Assembly (NCBI RefSeq): GCF_019703515.2
Contig: NC_059372.1
Span: 19,193,931-19,257,930, forward strand
Source: Myxocyprinus asiaticus
Lineage: Eukaryota > Chordata > Actinopteri > Cypriniformes > Catostomidae
Direction: 5' to 3'
DNA length: 64,000 nucleotides
Below the pieces are notes generated by a model, which searched no databases, had not been told where the DNA came from, and worked only from the letters and a program-made list of their open reading frames with translations. Positions 1 to 22,519 of the stretch are shown here, one piece after another. How positions within the stretch are numbered: the first letter of the stretch is position 1; each line of letters opens with the position of its first letter. The translations under genes and the position numbers were made by a program.

Positions 1-7535
<7,535 letters not shown>

Positions 7536-10445
7536 GGAGGTCTTGTGGTGCAGTTTGAGATTTGGGAGAGATGTACAGAGAGCTGTATGCTGCTTTGAGA
7601 TGGTGTCATGGCGTCTTTTTTGGTCTGCATCAGATTGGGTGCATGGCACATTAGCACTTGCTTTTAGTTAGGGGACATCAGCTTTTACTTTTGAAGAGTA
7701 ATCGCCTAGGTACAACCGTAAAACACTCAACACAAATGCATCCTGTGTTTAAAGGATGTCAAGAGGGGGACTTATCCTCTGATTGCACTCCCATATCAAG
7801 TCATTCATTGCAAGATGCAGATGTTTTGCTTTAGAAGTGCCTTCCTTCTGTGGGGTTTATTTTTTATCAGTTAGTTAGGAAGAGATATTTGATGCTTGTA
7901 TGGCAGGCATGAGATTAGATTAGATCTGATTAGTAGCGTTTACATAGAGTCTGCCTCTTTAACAGAGAAAGACATTTAATGAATTATAAGTCCAAAGTCT
8001 GGTGGACTGTTTTAACATGACAAAAATATGCCTAGGAGTATTCACACAATCTTTGTGCTCTTTTAGGATACCTCGATGGGACTGTTGAAATTAGGCGACT
8101 CAGGGAGAGAGGGAATCGAAAGCAAGCAGCTTGCATTGCAAAACTCTTTTAAGGCTGGAGGAAAGGGAGTATTGATATGTTAGCCATATAAGGAGCACAG
8201 ACACATATTGCCTTAATAGTTGCTTTATATGAACCCTGTATGAGCTAGTTGTTGAATTGTACATGGTTTTAAATGCTGGAAGATTCAGTAGGTACAATGC
8301 AGACATTTGCATATTGCCTGAATGTGGGTAACTTCAAAACGAAGATGACATGGCACTCTTAGGTCAAATTGGATTGGTGATTAGGCTAAGGATTTTTATC
8401 ATTTTATTTCTTTCTATATTGTTTTAAGTAACAAAATGAACTTGAAGCATTTTGCCTTAGTTTTTGAGTCTAAAACCTCCTATATATTATGTCCTAAAGA
8501 AGTCAAACCAGTTGGTTTCCTTGTGCCTCAGATTTTGATTTTCATTTCAGACTTTATCTAGACAGACCTCACTTACGTGGTGATGAGGAGTAACATTAAA
8601 AGATTTTTCCTATAAAATCTATTGAAGTTTTTTAATCGTTTTTGTAGTATGAAGTCCCCCCATCTATCCTCTGCCATTGACTTACGAATAATATGGCCTG
8701 GCTTCAAACATTAGTTAACTAATGAAGGATACTGTAGGCCACATTATATTTTTAGATGTTTAACACAGTAAAAAGCGGAGGGTGAAAAGGAACCTTAATT
8801 GCTCTGGTGCAGACCAAACACAGACCCATGTTGCATTCCGTGACTTTGATGTGTGAGACGGAGGGGTTGTTACCTCAAAGGAGGATTGCACTTTTTCTAA
8901 TTCTGCTTAAATGTGTGTGTTTTGCTGGGGCTTTTGGGAGGGTTTCGGACAGGCGCTGAGGTACGTGGTGGGATGGGAATTTTATTACAAGGCTTTAGGG
9001 GAGCAGATTGTAATGAATGGTAACTGAGCTTTGAAACATATTCTTTTGTTTTCTGAAATTGCTCAATTGCACTGATTTCTGATAAAAATGCTATTTAGAG
9101 AACAAACAAGAAACAATTTGATACAAGAACACATTGGTTATATAGACCAGATGAGCATTGTGGTGTTTTTAAAAATTCTATAAAGGCTATTTTCCTAATA
9201 AAAAAGGGGTCACTGTCATTTAAGGATTCAGAACTGAAAAGTTTCCTTGTGTTGTAAAATTTGGTGCTTGGATGTTTGTGTGACTTCTGCCCTTGATATT
9301 GGGCTTGTATCCTGTACGCTTGTCCTGTGTGGTCATGTCCCATATGAGGTCCCGCATAAGGTACACTCAATCCCCACGAGTACGAACTGCTGCTTGATTT
9401 GAAGGAAAGGACTGACTTCTGTTATGTACCATCCTGCCAAGATATCGTGGCCTGTTTTATCGGTGGATCTCACTTGCACAAACTGAGATAATTCTGATAT
9501 ACAACTAAAGCACCAATGAATTCTGAAGAATCTCAAACACTTGTTTTGTTTGATTGCTTGTACATTTCTCATCTTTTATGTATCGTGGGTTAAGGTTAAA
9601 AGTACTTGGATGTGGTCAGCTTTTTCCAATACTTGCTAACGTGTAATCCACTGACACGGTACTGCATCTATCGGTTGCTTTTAAAATAGTCCTCTTAATA
9701 TATTAGTATGCCTGGATTCAGTCGAGGGAAAGCCTGTGAAGAACAGTGTGAATGGATTGAAAACTAGAACAGAAGTGAGACCAAATCCAGTATTTGCGAA
9801 GGTTATTTGACTTTGCGCCCTTCATAGACTTTATTTACTTGAAGGTATGGCAAAAGAAAAAAAAAGCCCATATACAGTATGACACTTAATGCACTTAATG
9901 GTCAAAAAGAAATTATATGATAATTATACCTATATAATTATAAGTGTGTGAATGGGAAAGGTTGCGTGTGTACTCACTTTATTTGCTGGGGTTCTGCAAC
10001 TGTTCTGCTTGTGAAATGCTACAGTAGCTGCAATTTCCCGTTTCCTCTAAACCAAACCTAGCTCTTTTTTTCTGCACCATTTCATATTTCTTATCCCTAA
10101 GGTGTGATGAACTCAATATTTTTAAATGAACTGTGAAGCAACCTTAACAAGCAGAAACTGAGAAAGAGAGACCTAGCATTTTTGGGGAGGCAGGGATCAA
10201 ACTCTGTTATACTTGGGCTTTATCCCTGGGTTCAATGTTTTTAAATATTTTGTGAGAAAAATATGTATATAACAAAGAAAAACTATTTACCTCAAATTTG
10301 TTAAAATATAAAAGCTGCCTCATGTTCTAAAAAAAGGTGTGTTGGTTTCAAGAGGTATTGTTTATTTGATCTTGTTTTTAAGGAGTGTAACCCAACTTTA
10401 AGTTGAAGTAATTTTTCATGTCCAATAAAGTACTATTTGTTGTAA
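7536..10445 (+). other. ikzf4: ikzf4 3' untranslated region (inferred extent)
   Basis: This follows the stop codon, is AT-rich, has no convincing frame, and lacks the repeat families that fill the rest of the window, as expected for a transcribed 3' UTR under some constraint. The end is placed after the aataaa at 10424-10429. Earlier or later sites cannot be excluded. Confidence 0.5.
10424..10429 (+). terminator. candidate polyadenylation signal of ikzf4
   Basis: A canonical aataaa is followed within about 20 bases by a T/G-rich stretch (tactatttgttgtaattt), the usual downstream element. Confidence 0.45.
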
Positions 10446-11427
10446 TTTCTGTCCACTTAAAAATCTAAACACTTGTTCTCTAGTTTCCCTAATTCATGTC
10501 CAGGCTTGATGGTATTTTTGGCCTTTTATGTCTGGGAGGATGATAAATACCGTTATTAACAAGTTGATTCAGATTATTGTTAGTTGCCAAAAATGTCCAT
10601 TTCACTTTTTTTTTCTCAACCATCAAGCTTTTAGATCAAATGTATACATGTATATGGAAAAGTGGATATTTTAGGTGATTTGCTCAAAATGTCTAGTTTT
10701 AGCTTTTTTAGTTAACATCTTGGTATTCAATGTAATCTCTCAATTAAGATTAGATTTTCTAATTGTACAACATTAGATAATGCTGTTTAAAATAGTTTTA
10801 GATATCATGTCACACTGCTTGACTTTTCATGTCAGCTACTGTACCTCTGCACTCTTTAAGGTTTATTTTCTTAATTCAGCCTGCTGGTTTCATAGTTGTG
10901 AATTAGGGTTACAACACTCTACAAATTTACTCTAAAGATAGTAAAACTGTCCAAACAAGCTTTTGATGGGATTCCAACAGTCCATGATGTTAATTAGAAT
11001 ATTTTCTTATTCCCAATATATTTCAGTAAATTTAAGACTTATGTCTTATATTAATTCCTGTTATATATTTGCTGTGAAGTAAAAGGGAATTACACTTTTT
11101 AAATGAAACCTAAGGTCTAATTCATATGACTTAAAACATTGATACATTATTGTCTAAACATACATGCACTGTGAAATAAATCCTAACAAAATGGTATGTG
11201 TACTATATATACACAAACAAGTATTTATATATACTGTAATAGTATGTATATATATATTTATATAATACTTATTTTTAAACACACCATTCTGTTAGGATGT
11301 GTTCCTCAATGTAAACTAAATACACCTCACTGTAAATCAAGACATTAAAGGACATATTGGGGTTTTTTTTCCCAGTGGATACAGATAAAAAAAAAAAAAA
11401 AAAAGAAAACACAGTTTTGGTCATTTT
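10446..11427. other. intergenic, no gene seen
   Basis: AT-rich sequence between the convergent ikzf4 and rps26 genes, with a TA-rich patch at 11200-11270 and an A17 run at 11388. I see no open frame or repeat family here. Confidence 0.6.
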
Positions 11428-11433
11428 TTTTAT
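11428..11433 (-). terminator. rps26 polyadenylation signal
   Basis: aataaa on the minus strand lies 36 bases past the rps26 stop, matching the very short 3' UTR usual for ribosomal protein genes. Confidence 0.7.
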
Positions 11434-11468
11434 TTTTTTACATGAAAATGTAAGCAAATGTCTCCAGC

Positions 11469-12614
<1,146 letters not shown>

Positions 12615-12662
12615 TTTAATTTATAGAGGCATGGGAGAGGACCGGAAGAGTGTTTACGTCAT
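12615..12662 (-). promoter_or_regulatory. rps26 promoter and 5' TOP leader
   Basis: Reading the minus strand towards the ATG there is a CRE-like TGACGTAA (12654-12661), an ETS-type CTTCCGG (12642-12648) and pyrimidine runs (CTCTTCC, CCTCTCCC), the arrangement of a TATA-less ribosomal protein promoter whose mRNA starts in a 5' terminal oligopyrimidine tract. The start site is inferred near 12650. Confidence 0.6.
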
Positions 12663-13049
12663 TCATATACTGCACAGCGGTTGACGGAAGTTAACAAGTA
12701 AGAGAATAAAAGCCCCCTGTGTTTTGAGAGAAAGAAAAACTGTAGTAAAAATAAATTGAGTGTATAAAGTTATACAGCATATCATACAAAGAATAGCACA
12801 AGTGCAGTGTTAACGGAGCTGTAAACCATTTTTTTTATTTTTATGGAAATGTATGCAGAAAATGTTCCTTCTTCCTGAAACATATCACTGAAATAAGTGT
12901 CTGTCCTGAGAAATCTCACCGGTCTCTGTGACAGCACGAGACTGTGTAAAGAGCAAACTTTACACAGGCCGTGGACACATTCTTTGATCAGACACATTGG
13001 CACTGAGCTGGGTTGTTTGTGATGGCTTTTTTTCCACCACCAGATTTAA

Positions 13050-14095
13050 AGGGATAGTTCACATAAAAATGAAACTTCTCTCATCGTTTGCTTACACTCA
13101 TGCCATCCCAGATGTGTATAACTTTCTTTCTGCTGCTGAACACAAACAAAGATTTTTAGAAGAATATCTCAGCTCTGTAGGTCCATACAATGCAAGTGAA
13201 AAGGAGACAAATTCAGCATAAAAGTAACCCATACCACTCCAATGGTTTAATCAATGTCTTCTGAAGTGATCCAGTTGGTTTTGTGTGAGAACAGTCCAAA
13301 ATATAGCTCCTTCACTGTATATCTTGCCATTGCAGTCACTATGGCCCCATTTCCACCTGGTATTAAGATGCGTTTCGTGTGATCTGGTCACACGTGGTCA
13401 GGTGAGACGCATCGCTGTTGACACCTGGTCAGTTAAATGTGTCTCCTGTGACCACTTGTGTTCGGATTTGGAGGGAGGGTCTCTGTCTGACAAAGTACAT
13501 CAATCACTATGTCAGTGTGCATGATATTAAAGCACAACAAGGAAAAAAAAATCTGTGCGCTGTTTCTCCCAGATGAGGTTGAAATTTAATCTAAGCACAA
13601 ACGCAACATGTCAAGCAGAATTATCTGTTATTAAAGGAGTTTGGTGTTTGTGCTTGTCATCTGTGTTGATATCAGACACAGTAAAGGCAATCCGTGAAGC
13701 TCTCATGATTGTGTATGTATCCACTTTTTAAAATGTATAGATCGGACGGTTATTTCCTTTTAAAGCCGCTCGTAAACGGCAAAGTTTAAACTATAGTTTT
13801 AGTGCAGCGGTTGATTGACAGGTGAGGGGTTATTCTTCACTGCTGCCAAGACGCATACAAGACAGATTAGCGTTTACACCTCAAATGCGATGTGGACCCA
13901 TACGTTTTTGACCACATTTGTATGTGGTTTCTGTGATCTGATCACAAAATGTTTTAGACCCCGTTTAGACCTGTATTTAAGGCTGATCACATGTGATCAC
14001 CCAAAACGCATCTTAAGACCAGGTGGAAACGGGGCCTATAGGCACAATCATAATTTCAAGCTTGATTATTCTTCCTTGTGTTTAATTTATGCACA
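13050..14095 (+). repeat. Fish interspersed repeat beginning aaagggatagttca, split by another element
   Basis: The left part (13050-13342) has the common fish repeat text: agggatagttca, tttgcttacactcatg, then tctgctgctgaacacaaa and caatggtttaatcaatgtc. After the insertion at 13343-14036 the same repeat resumes (ggcacaatcataatttcaag at 14041). Related shorter copies occur at 23.55, 24.35, 28.6 and 54.3 kb. Confidence 0.65.
13343..14036. mobile_element. Non-autonomous TIR transposon, 694 bp, target duplication tat
   Basis: Ends ggccccatttccacctgg and the complement of ccaggtggaaacggggcc are long inverted repeats continuing through taagatgcgttt. The flanks are tat on both sides and the surrounding repeat is continuous if the element and one tat are removed. 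CA/TG-rich inner repeats around gatcac recur. No frame is recognised. Superfamily is uncertain; a 3-bp duplication would fit a Harbinger-like element. Confidence 0.75.
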
Positions 14096-14098
14096 GTA

Positions 14099-14508
14099 TC
14101 ATTTCTTAATGTCCTCTGCAGTGTGTGTTTCAGGAAACTTTAAAGGTCCCAGTACAACAGTGGACAGCTTGGTTACATTATTGATGTAATGGCAAGTTAC
14201 AGCAAGATATGCATCCATGTTCATAGATGTCCACATATCTGATGTCAAATTAACACAGTTGGCCTGCTTCACCTCTGCCACCACCTTCTCTTTTGTTGTG
14301 TTGTACCTTGCAGCAACTATGTCCTTCAGTTCATTCCTTGAAAGCACATACAGTATGTTGGGTCAAATGCCCTGAATGCCTCATCCTCCACAACTGAAAA
14401 TGGCTGAGTGAATCCTTGATGATCATGCCTCAATGTCCTTTTGCCTTCCTGATTAAAATAAATCAAATCATTTCTTAGATTATATGGTGTGATGTTATAA
14501 GGGCCCAA
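14099..14508 (-). pseudogene. hAT transposase fragment
   Basis: Two overlapping minus-strand frames read QPFSVVEDEAFRAFDPTYC and then SRNELKD...NLTSDMWTSMNMDAYLAVT, the N-terminal part of the catalytic region of hAT (ZBED-type) transposases. They are frame-shifted relative to each other near 14330-14345, and neither the zinc-finger start nor the dimerisation end is present, so this is a relic. Confidence 0.8.
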
Positions 14509-15450
14509 GCACTGAAAGTGTGGATACCCAATTGTTTTTCTAAGGATTATTAGGGCTCAAGCACTGAAAGTGCAGAGGCCCTATTGTTCTTTTAAGTACA
14601 GCTACAGTCACCAGACTTTGTACACATATAGATCTCATCAAGCCGGACAACTTTCATGCTGACAGTCATAAGCTCTGCCCAACAGGAAGTCAGCCATTTT
14701 TGATTGTTTGAAAAATGCATGCTCTGGAATTTGAAACACTTCTCCTAGGGATTTCATGTTACAGGTACCAAATGTGGGCGACATCATGCCAAGACACTGA
14801 TGATGCTAAATTGTGAACAGATTTTTGATATATCAAACGGTTACTACGGTTACTACGGATCTCATCAAGCCGGACAACTTTCAAAATTACAGTCATTAGC
14901 TCAACCCAACAGGAAGTCTGCTATTTTGGATTAAATGTGCTTTTTTTTTTCTTTCTTTTTTTTACAATTGCAGGCCCTGAACTTTTGAATACTCCTCCTA
15001 GGGGACTCATGGGACTGGCACCAAACTTAGGAAATATTATGCCAAGACAATGAAGATGCTAAATTGCAAACAGATTTTTGATATATTAATGCCGTGCCTA
15101 GACATTAAATTAAGGGCAAAAATGTGAAACAGGAAGTTCCTTATAACTTCTGTGTGCATTATATGATTTTGATGAAAATTCAGCTGTATGTTTTGTAATG
15201 GGGCAGATCACATTTATGCAGCTATTGTGAGTCATGGTCATAGTGCCACCAACTGGCAGCTGGAAGTAAGGCAATTTTAACAGACCTTTGAAATCAAGCC
15301 CTCTTGTATTTACGTGAATTGCTTCAAAATTCTTTAGAATAATGTCAAGACACTGCTGATGTAAAATTGTAAAGGGATATTTGATATCTTAAATACTGTT
15401 GCCATGACAGTTTATTGTGTAAGGGGAAGCATTTTTTAAAGTGAAATAAA
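14498..15450. repeat. Unclassified interspersed repeat with internal duplication
   Basis: The phrase gggcccaagcactgaaagtg recurs 50 bases later, and blocks around gatctcatcaagccggacaa (14628 and 14858) with aacaggaagtc and ccaagacactgatgatgcta each occur at least twice in the same order. This is a decayed repeat with an internal tandem duplication; I cannot name the family. Confidence 0.55.
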
Positions 15451-15882
15451 AAAAGCTATAGAAGTTTAAGTTTATTGTAATGAAAATATACGGCACAAAC
15501 TTTTTATTTTTTATTTAAATAAAAACTAATAAAAATAGCAACTGAAATGTAAAAATACTATAAAATCAAAGCCCTTACTGTTCCAAATTATAGGTCAATT
15601 GGCAGTGTGCTGAGACGCGGTACCAGAAATGTCCAGTAGAGGAGAGCCAAGCTCCATTGGTGAATGATTCCCAAAAGATCACATCTGCACAATTATCTGA
15701 GTAAGCCAGGCAGGAATTGGAATAAAAACTCAATATGAATTTGAGAACAATAATACAAAATGATCATTCATTTGAAAGATTTTTCTAAGGACAGGACAAG
15801 TCTTTTTTCATAAAATGCAATAAAGGTGGGAGAGTAAGATATAAAGTTTGGGATCTAAATAAAACTAATGTTAGAAACACCT

Positions 15883-16125
15883 TGTAACAGGGTTCAGTGG
15901 AAAGGAGGAGGCGGGAACCGGACAAAGCATCAAAGTAATGTTTTTAATAAACTTAAACACAAAGACACACAAACATAAACGCATACAGGGCAGCTGCCTG
16001 TAGCTCTCTCTCTCTCTCTCAAACTGCCGCATCTCCTTGCACTTATCCCTCTCCTCAGCTGATTAGCCCGACTGGGGGGGATTGATTGCTTAGTCACGGC
16101 CGGCCCCACCCTCCTCCTTGTCACA
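15883..16125 (-). mobile_element. Solo LTR of a miniature LTR element, 5-bp target duplication
   Basis: A 243-bp unit starting tgtaacag and ending gtcaca is flanked by perfect cacct repeats (15878-15882 and 16126-16130). It shares gaggaggcgggaaccgg, a (CT)n run and a ctgatta-rich segment with the LTRs at 31441-31693 and 32195-32434. A solo LTR results from recombination between the two LTRs. Strand is assigned from the related element at 31.4 kb. Confidence 0.8.
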
Positions 16126-16440
16126 CACCTCTCAAACCACATGTGAAGTGACAACGTTTTATTGCACAAAATTATATGTTTATAAGATTAGAAATATTAT
16201 AATAACTTGTTACAATTCAAGTGCTGTTAGCTGTCTGAGCCAGCAACTATTTTCATTTTCAACAAACATATTATATTTTTTCTGCCATAAATTATACAAG
16301 ATAATTCCTCAGGATCGCTCGAACTGATCATGTGGTTGATGCCACTTTCTGAACTGAGACAGGCCAGCCCATGTAAACATGGAAACCTCACACTATTGCC
16401 TAAATAAGCTAGTTAATAAGAATAACAAGTAATTCCCTAT

Positions 16441-17630
16441 GCCTGGTTGCATAAAACACCTTAAGGTTTTCCCTTAATATAACACTTAAAGTGTGATTTT
16501 CCCTTACCTCCCAAAATAACATGAGGGTGTTGTATATAATCCCTTATACACTTCTCTTAGCTAAGGGAAACCGTTAAGGGATTTACTACAGTGAGCAAGG
16601 TTTTAAGGTTTTACCGTAATAAAATTCTACTGTTACCATGGATACAACATGTCCCTACCTACTTTCAGAAGATGTGTCCCAACCAATATTTGGGCAATTT
16701 TACCACACAGAAAATACTTTAACTTTATACTATGTTTTATTTTCATTTAAATGACTATTAAACATTCTCAGTATCATTATAAATATGTAAATTATTGTCT
16801 GACCTCTTCTGAGGCGGCAAATAAATGCACATGGGGAGCGTTGTCACGTGACAAGCGGATTTCCATTTGTATGATGTACAATCCTGGAAATTAATTGAGT
16901 CAAATACTTTTTTGAGTTCAAATCTTTCCCGTGTAAGAAAAAAAACTTCCTGAGTTTTGCATGCGGAAAAATTAATGAAGGATTCTGCTTTTACAGCCGG
17001 TAAGAGCCCTCTTGAGAAAGACACCTTTGAATTTTAATATCTGTGTCAGGTATACAGATATTTGTATAACTGTGCAGAGAACTGATTGCAACTGATTGAA
17101 ATTAAGAATAGTAGTAGTGGTCAGTAAGACTAAGATATATAGCCTATATACATATTTGCGATATATAGCAAATGAACTTGCATCATGAGTTTAATGCATC
17201 CATTTATGCAATTTATAAAGATGCAGAGAGCAGAAAATACTAGGCACATTTCTGTGTGTGTGTGTTCCTATTAGATCGCCCTCCAGCTTGTTGGTGATTT
17301 CTCATATTATGTGACAGTCAAATATGTACTCCTGCAATAGTTTTCTGTCGCAAAATAAATCGCCTTGACCTACTGTACTCTTCAGTTGGTTATATAAACT
17401 AAGCCAACTTGTTTTTTGAAACCCTTTAACTTCCCAACCTTAAGGTTTACATAGAAAATGGCACTTAAGGGGCTGTATGCAAAGGAAAACCGAAAGGGAT
17501 TATGATGTTTTACTTATAAATCCCTTAAATAACACTTTATGGTTATTTTCTGCAACTCCTTTAAATTTAAGGGAAACTTTAGGGCGTTCTTAAGGGAAAA
17601 TTACACTCAAGGTGCTTTATGCAACCAGGC
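16441..17630. mobile_element. Non-autonomous TIR transposon, 1.19 kb
   Basis: It opens gcctggttgcataaaacacc and closes with the inverted copy ggtgctttatgcaaccaggc. Subterminal repeats of the type cccttaa/ttaaggg occur many times in both arms. No transposase frame is visible. A duplicated target site is not clear. Confidence 0.75.
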
Positions 17631-18327
17631 CTAAGTACAAAGTTCATATGTGACGTTGTTTCTGCGACAGTGCCAGAGCTCCGACGCTTGGTGTATACGT
17701 CAACGTCTGAGCTCACTCACTCATTTCGTTCACTCACTGCTGAGATATACTGCACTCACTGGCATTCACTATATAAGAAAAAGTGAATTAGTGAATGATT
17801 TCGGACACATCGATTTTGATAGCATAAAAATGTATAAGGATCGATATTTTATTGAAATTAGACATTTTTGATTACACGATAACATAAAAATAGAGGAGGA
17901 TCAGTAGGGTTTTTTCCCCAGTTACTCCCTTGTTTTCAATGTTTTGGATAAAATGGTCCAATGAGTCCATTTTTATCAGTGGACCCTCATGTTAGGCTCA
18001 TTTGAGATGCCAAACGCCCTTCCTTGAAAGTAGACGAGAGCAGGCTGCTGCAGTCTGGGGAGGAGTGAAATAAGAGCTGTCATGTCAGACAATTCTCACT
18101 TCTCGTAGTGGATCAGCTGCTATGAGATCAAAGGCAGATATTACAGAGGTATATAATGATGATTTGTGAGTTTTCACTGCAAAACAACCCCAAAAAATGC
18201 AGCAAATTGCATCGCAAAATTTGAGAAAAGCCACAGCAAATTCAGTCATTTTGTAATCCCAGGTAGACAAATTATGTGGCCATTTCCTAACAGCACAGTA
18301 ATTTGATGACCAAACATTCATCGTGAC

Positions 18328-19176
18328 CAGGGTTGGGAGGGTTACTTTTGAAATATATTCCACTACAGATTACAGAATACATGCTGTAAAATGTAATTTG
18401 TAACGTATTACGTTAGATTACTCAAGGTCAGTAACATATTCTGAATACTTTGGATTACTTCTTCAGCACTGGTAGATTTTTTCACTTGTTTTGACTATAA
18501 AAACTCTGCCAGTACAGTAAGACAAAATACACAAGTTAAAAATACATTCTCTGAAAAATCTAAATATCTTGTGCAGTGTTGTTTCTAAAACAAGATTAAT
18601 CAAATTGATCTTGTTTTAAGGATTTTTTGATATTTTTACAGGAAAACAATAAAAAAATTATTATCAAGAATATGATTTTTGCCCTAATATCAAAAGTCTT
18701 ATTAATATAAAAGAAATTATGATCCAACGTGAATTTTCTTGATAAAAAAATATGATCGTGCCTGGTAACGTGCATGTAAAATGGCTAGAAGTAGCATTTT
18801 AGCTTAGCGTAAAGCTGACAATTTACACAAGGTTTATTTCTATTTCTTCTGCTCCAAACTTACTTCAAACTTACTTCTCTGTCTGCTCGTATGAATGTAA
18901 CACATCATAAGAAAGTGTTTCACCGCTGTTCAAGTGCACTTTGGATCACATCATTTATATGTATAAATGTTTTCCATCTGAAAGGACTAAATATTAAATG
19001 AAACAAATGACAATAAAATGCAAAGTAATCTGTTCAGTAATCAAAATAATTTTTGAATGTAACTGTATTCTAAATACCAATGATTTAAATTGTAACTGTA
19101 GCAGAATACAGTTACTTATATTTTGTATTTTAAATACGTAATCCCGTAACATATATTCCGTTACTCCCCAACCCTG
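18328..19176. mobile_element. hAT-type non-autonomous element, 849 bp
   Basis: Ends cagggttggg and ccaaccctg pair, followed inward by repeated gttacttt/aaagtaac-type sequence typical of this fish repeat. Flanks atcgtgac and gtcgtggc match at 6 of 8 bases. Its middle holds aaacaagat/atcttgtttt palindromes, perhaps another insertion. A shorter relative is at 50606-50946. Confidence 0.65.
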
Positions 19177-19780
19177 GTCGTGGCATTGTAACTGATTATG
19201 TTGTAACAACCGGAAAAGTGAAATTCCTGGATTCATAGCCACAACGTAACTTTGGAACTGTGCCATTCCGTCATGACGACGTTGCGCCAGTATCGAGGAA
19301 TAATAGTTGTTTGTTGGTTACCAGTTGGTAATTTTTGCTTTTAATGATTATTCTATGGGTGGACATCCAGTAGTCTAACCTAATTTATGTCCTTAATTTC
19401 CCATAATAATTTAAAGGATATTTAAGCAGTTGTGCGTATGAATGAATGCAGACTAAAAGTTAATATACTTCATTTGTTTTGAAAGAGAACAGAGAAAAAA
19501 TGCAACAATAAAAGAATCTGAGACCTATTGCCACATAATTGCAACGAAATTACAAGCTAAATGACTTCTGTGCTCATATTAAACTCTACTTAGACCAACT
19601 TAACACCTAATGCATTGAATTACATTTGTTATTTTAATTTAAAGCAATTTTAAGGATATATAAAAATGGTAAATGACTTAAATACAATATAATCTTCAGA
19701 TCTACATAATTTTTCAATAAATAATAATATTAAATTATAGCAAAAATGTAAAATTAAACAGTTAGCAATAAGATGAAAAA

Positions 19781-20540
<760 letters not shown>

Positions 20541-20544
20541 TTTG

Positions 20545-20975
20545 AAAAAGGCAAAAATCTGGGTTCCAGTGAGGCACTTACAATGAAGTGAATGGGGCCA
20601 ATCCGTAAACATTAAAATAATCACTATTTCAAAAGTATAGCAACAAGACGTAAACAATATGCATGTTAAAATCGCTTACTAAACTTTTCTGTGTAAAGTT
20701 ACCCAATTTTACAACTTTGCTGCCATGACGATGTAATGTCAACAAACCCTTAAACCCTATGATTGTAAAAATTATTATTTAAAATAACTTTACAGCTCAA
20801 ATAAGTTTTAACAGAGGAACTAATGTAAGTACTTTTAACATTATAAGCTTCACATTTGGCCCCATTTACTTCCATTGTAAGTGCCTCACCGTAACTTCTT
20901 TGCTTTTTTTTAAAAAGGAGGGACGAATTGAAATAATTTTTTGTGGTAATCATCATTATGCATGTTCTCATAGTG
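20545..20975. repeat. Palindromic MITE-like repeat
   Basis: The arm with aggcacttacaatgaagtga and aatggggcc (20570-20600) is repeated inverted at 20857-20893 (ggccccatttacttccattg, then gtgcctcac), making a long imperfect palindrome. A relative lies at 28848-29447. Confidence 0.65.
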
Positions 20976-21321
20976 TTGTAGTTGAAGCATTCATTCAGGT
21001 TTTGTCATATTCAGATTCATAACAGTTGTCAGCTGAGGGCGCTATTTTGATACTGATGTGTTTGACAGCCGTGAGAAGGTGATGGTCTCAACTATCTTAG
21101 AAGGGCGGTGTTTTGGAAAGAGGGGGCGTGTCTAATTTAACAGGCTTAGTTTTCTGGAAGTTCCAGAATGGCTAAAATTGCTAACAGCACCTTCAATGAA
21201 ATAATTATATAATTTGAAAGCTAAACTGAAAAGTGTTTGCTTGACAGACCTAATACAAGATGGTAGTGAGCTTCAGGGTTTTGTAGTGTATTTGCAGAAC
21301 AGTATTTTAAAGAACATAGAC

Positions 21322-22519
21322 CAGGGGTAGCCTACTCAATAGGTGGACTCCGGTCCGGATCTGGACCGAAGGACAATTCAATTCAGACTGAGATCTAAAT
21401 CTTTGTGCTAGTACACCTGGCTAAGTGATTGTGTAAGTATATGTGTATACGCTCTGGGAGCCTGAATAAAGCACGCTCAGCACTAGAGCGAAATATGTCT
21501 CTCTAGAGCGGGAATGAAACACGTCCAGTGCTACTTGATTATTCCCTAGCGCTGAACGCACTTTTATTCCTGCTCTCCGCATGTTGCCTCTCTATAGAGG
21601 TGCCACAAAGCCTAATTTACTGTTCCTAGTTGCAGGCGCTGTTATTTTAACAAAGGTAGCAGAGACAACGCTACAGATACTGGCATCTTTCGCTTAAACA
21701 CACTGCAGAAAACAAAAATGAGGCAAAGAGAAACTATCTTCATCTGTCTGATATGTGATTCAGACCGTTCAGCAAAGCCAGGTTTATGTCAGGACAAGTT
21801 AACGTTCCACCTTTTGAGTTTAATCAGTATGTTACGAGTCTTTCATAATAAACAAACAGATTTTTGTTCTAATTTTGTGAAAATTAATCAGAGATGTCAT
21901 CATGGCAAGGGTGTCAAGGAAAGCCTATTTATACTTCAGTTAAGCAAACAGTATTTTAATGCTTCACTGTTGTTATGTAAATTGTTTGTTTGTTTGTTTG
22001 TTTGTAGATTCTCACTTTAAGGAAAATATAAAAATGGCCCATTCAGACTTTTAAATTTTTTCTCAGGGGACACCCCTGAACCCCCATACAGTGTTTTTTA
22101 TCTGTCAAAAGGCCTCCTGTGTCCCATACATATATATTCTGAATGTAAAATATTTAAACACAAAAACTGGACTGCTGTCATTCAGCTTCAAAACGAACTG
22201 TTGATCTTTTAATATTCATATCCAAGTGCCCTTGGCTGATGAAGTCTTGATGAAATATTTTAATGTTTTGGTAGAAGATCTCTCAGACCCCACTATTTTG
22301 GCTGTCTCTGGGCCCCCAGTGTCCTCATCCCTGCCCAGTTTTGAAGAGACTATTTTGAATGTTTAGGATTTTCTTTTCTTTTTTTCTTTTTTTACAAAGT
22401 ACTATTGCTGCCAATGTGGCAAGTTATAAATACGTGTAAGCTATGTATTATTATCCAGACCTTTGCTGGGAAGGAAATGTAGAGACCGGACCTCTTGGAA
22501 CTTTAATTGAGTACCCCTG
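21322..22519. mobile_element. hAT-type non-autonomous element, 1.2 kb
   Basis: The ends caggggtag (21322) and gtacccctg (to 22519) are hAT-style, with inner inverted text around actcaata/caattgagt and ggtccgg/ccggacc. Flanks acatagac and acataaac agree at 7 of 8. A plus-strand frame near 21718 begins with an FICLIC cysteine pair that could be the remnant of a BED-type finger, but this is weak. Confidence 0.8.

Noticed and set aside
15993..16020. CT-repeat tract considered as a promoter element
   Set aside because: It is part of the solo LTR and recurs in the related LTRs.
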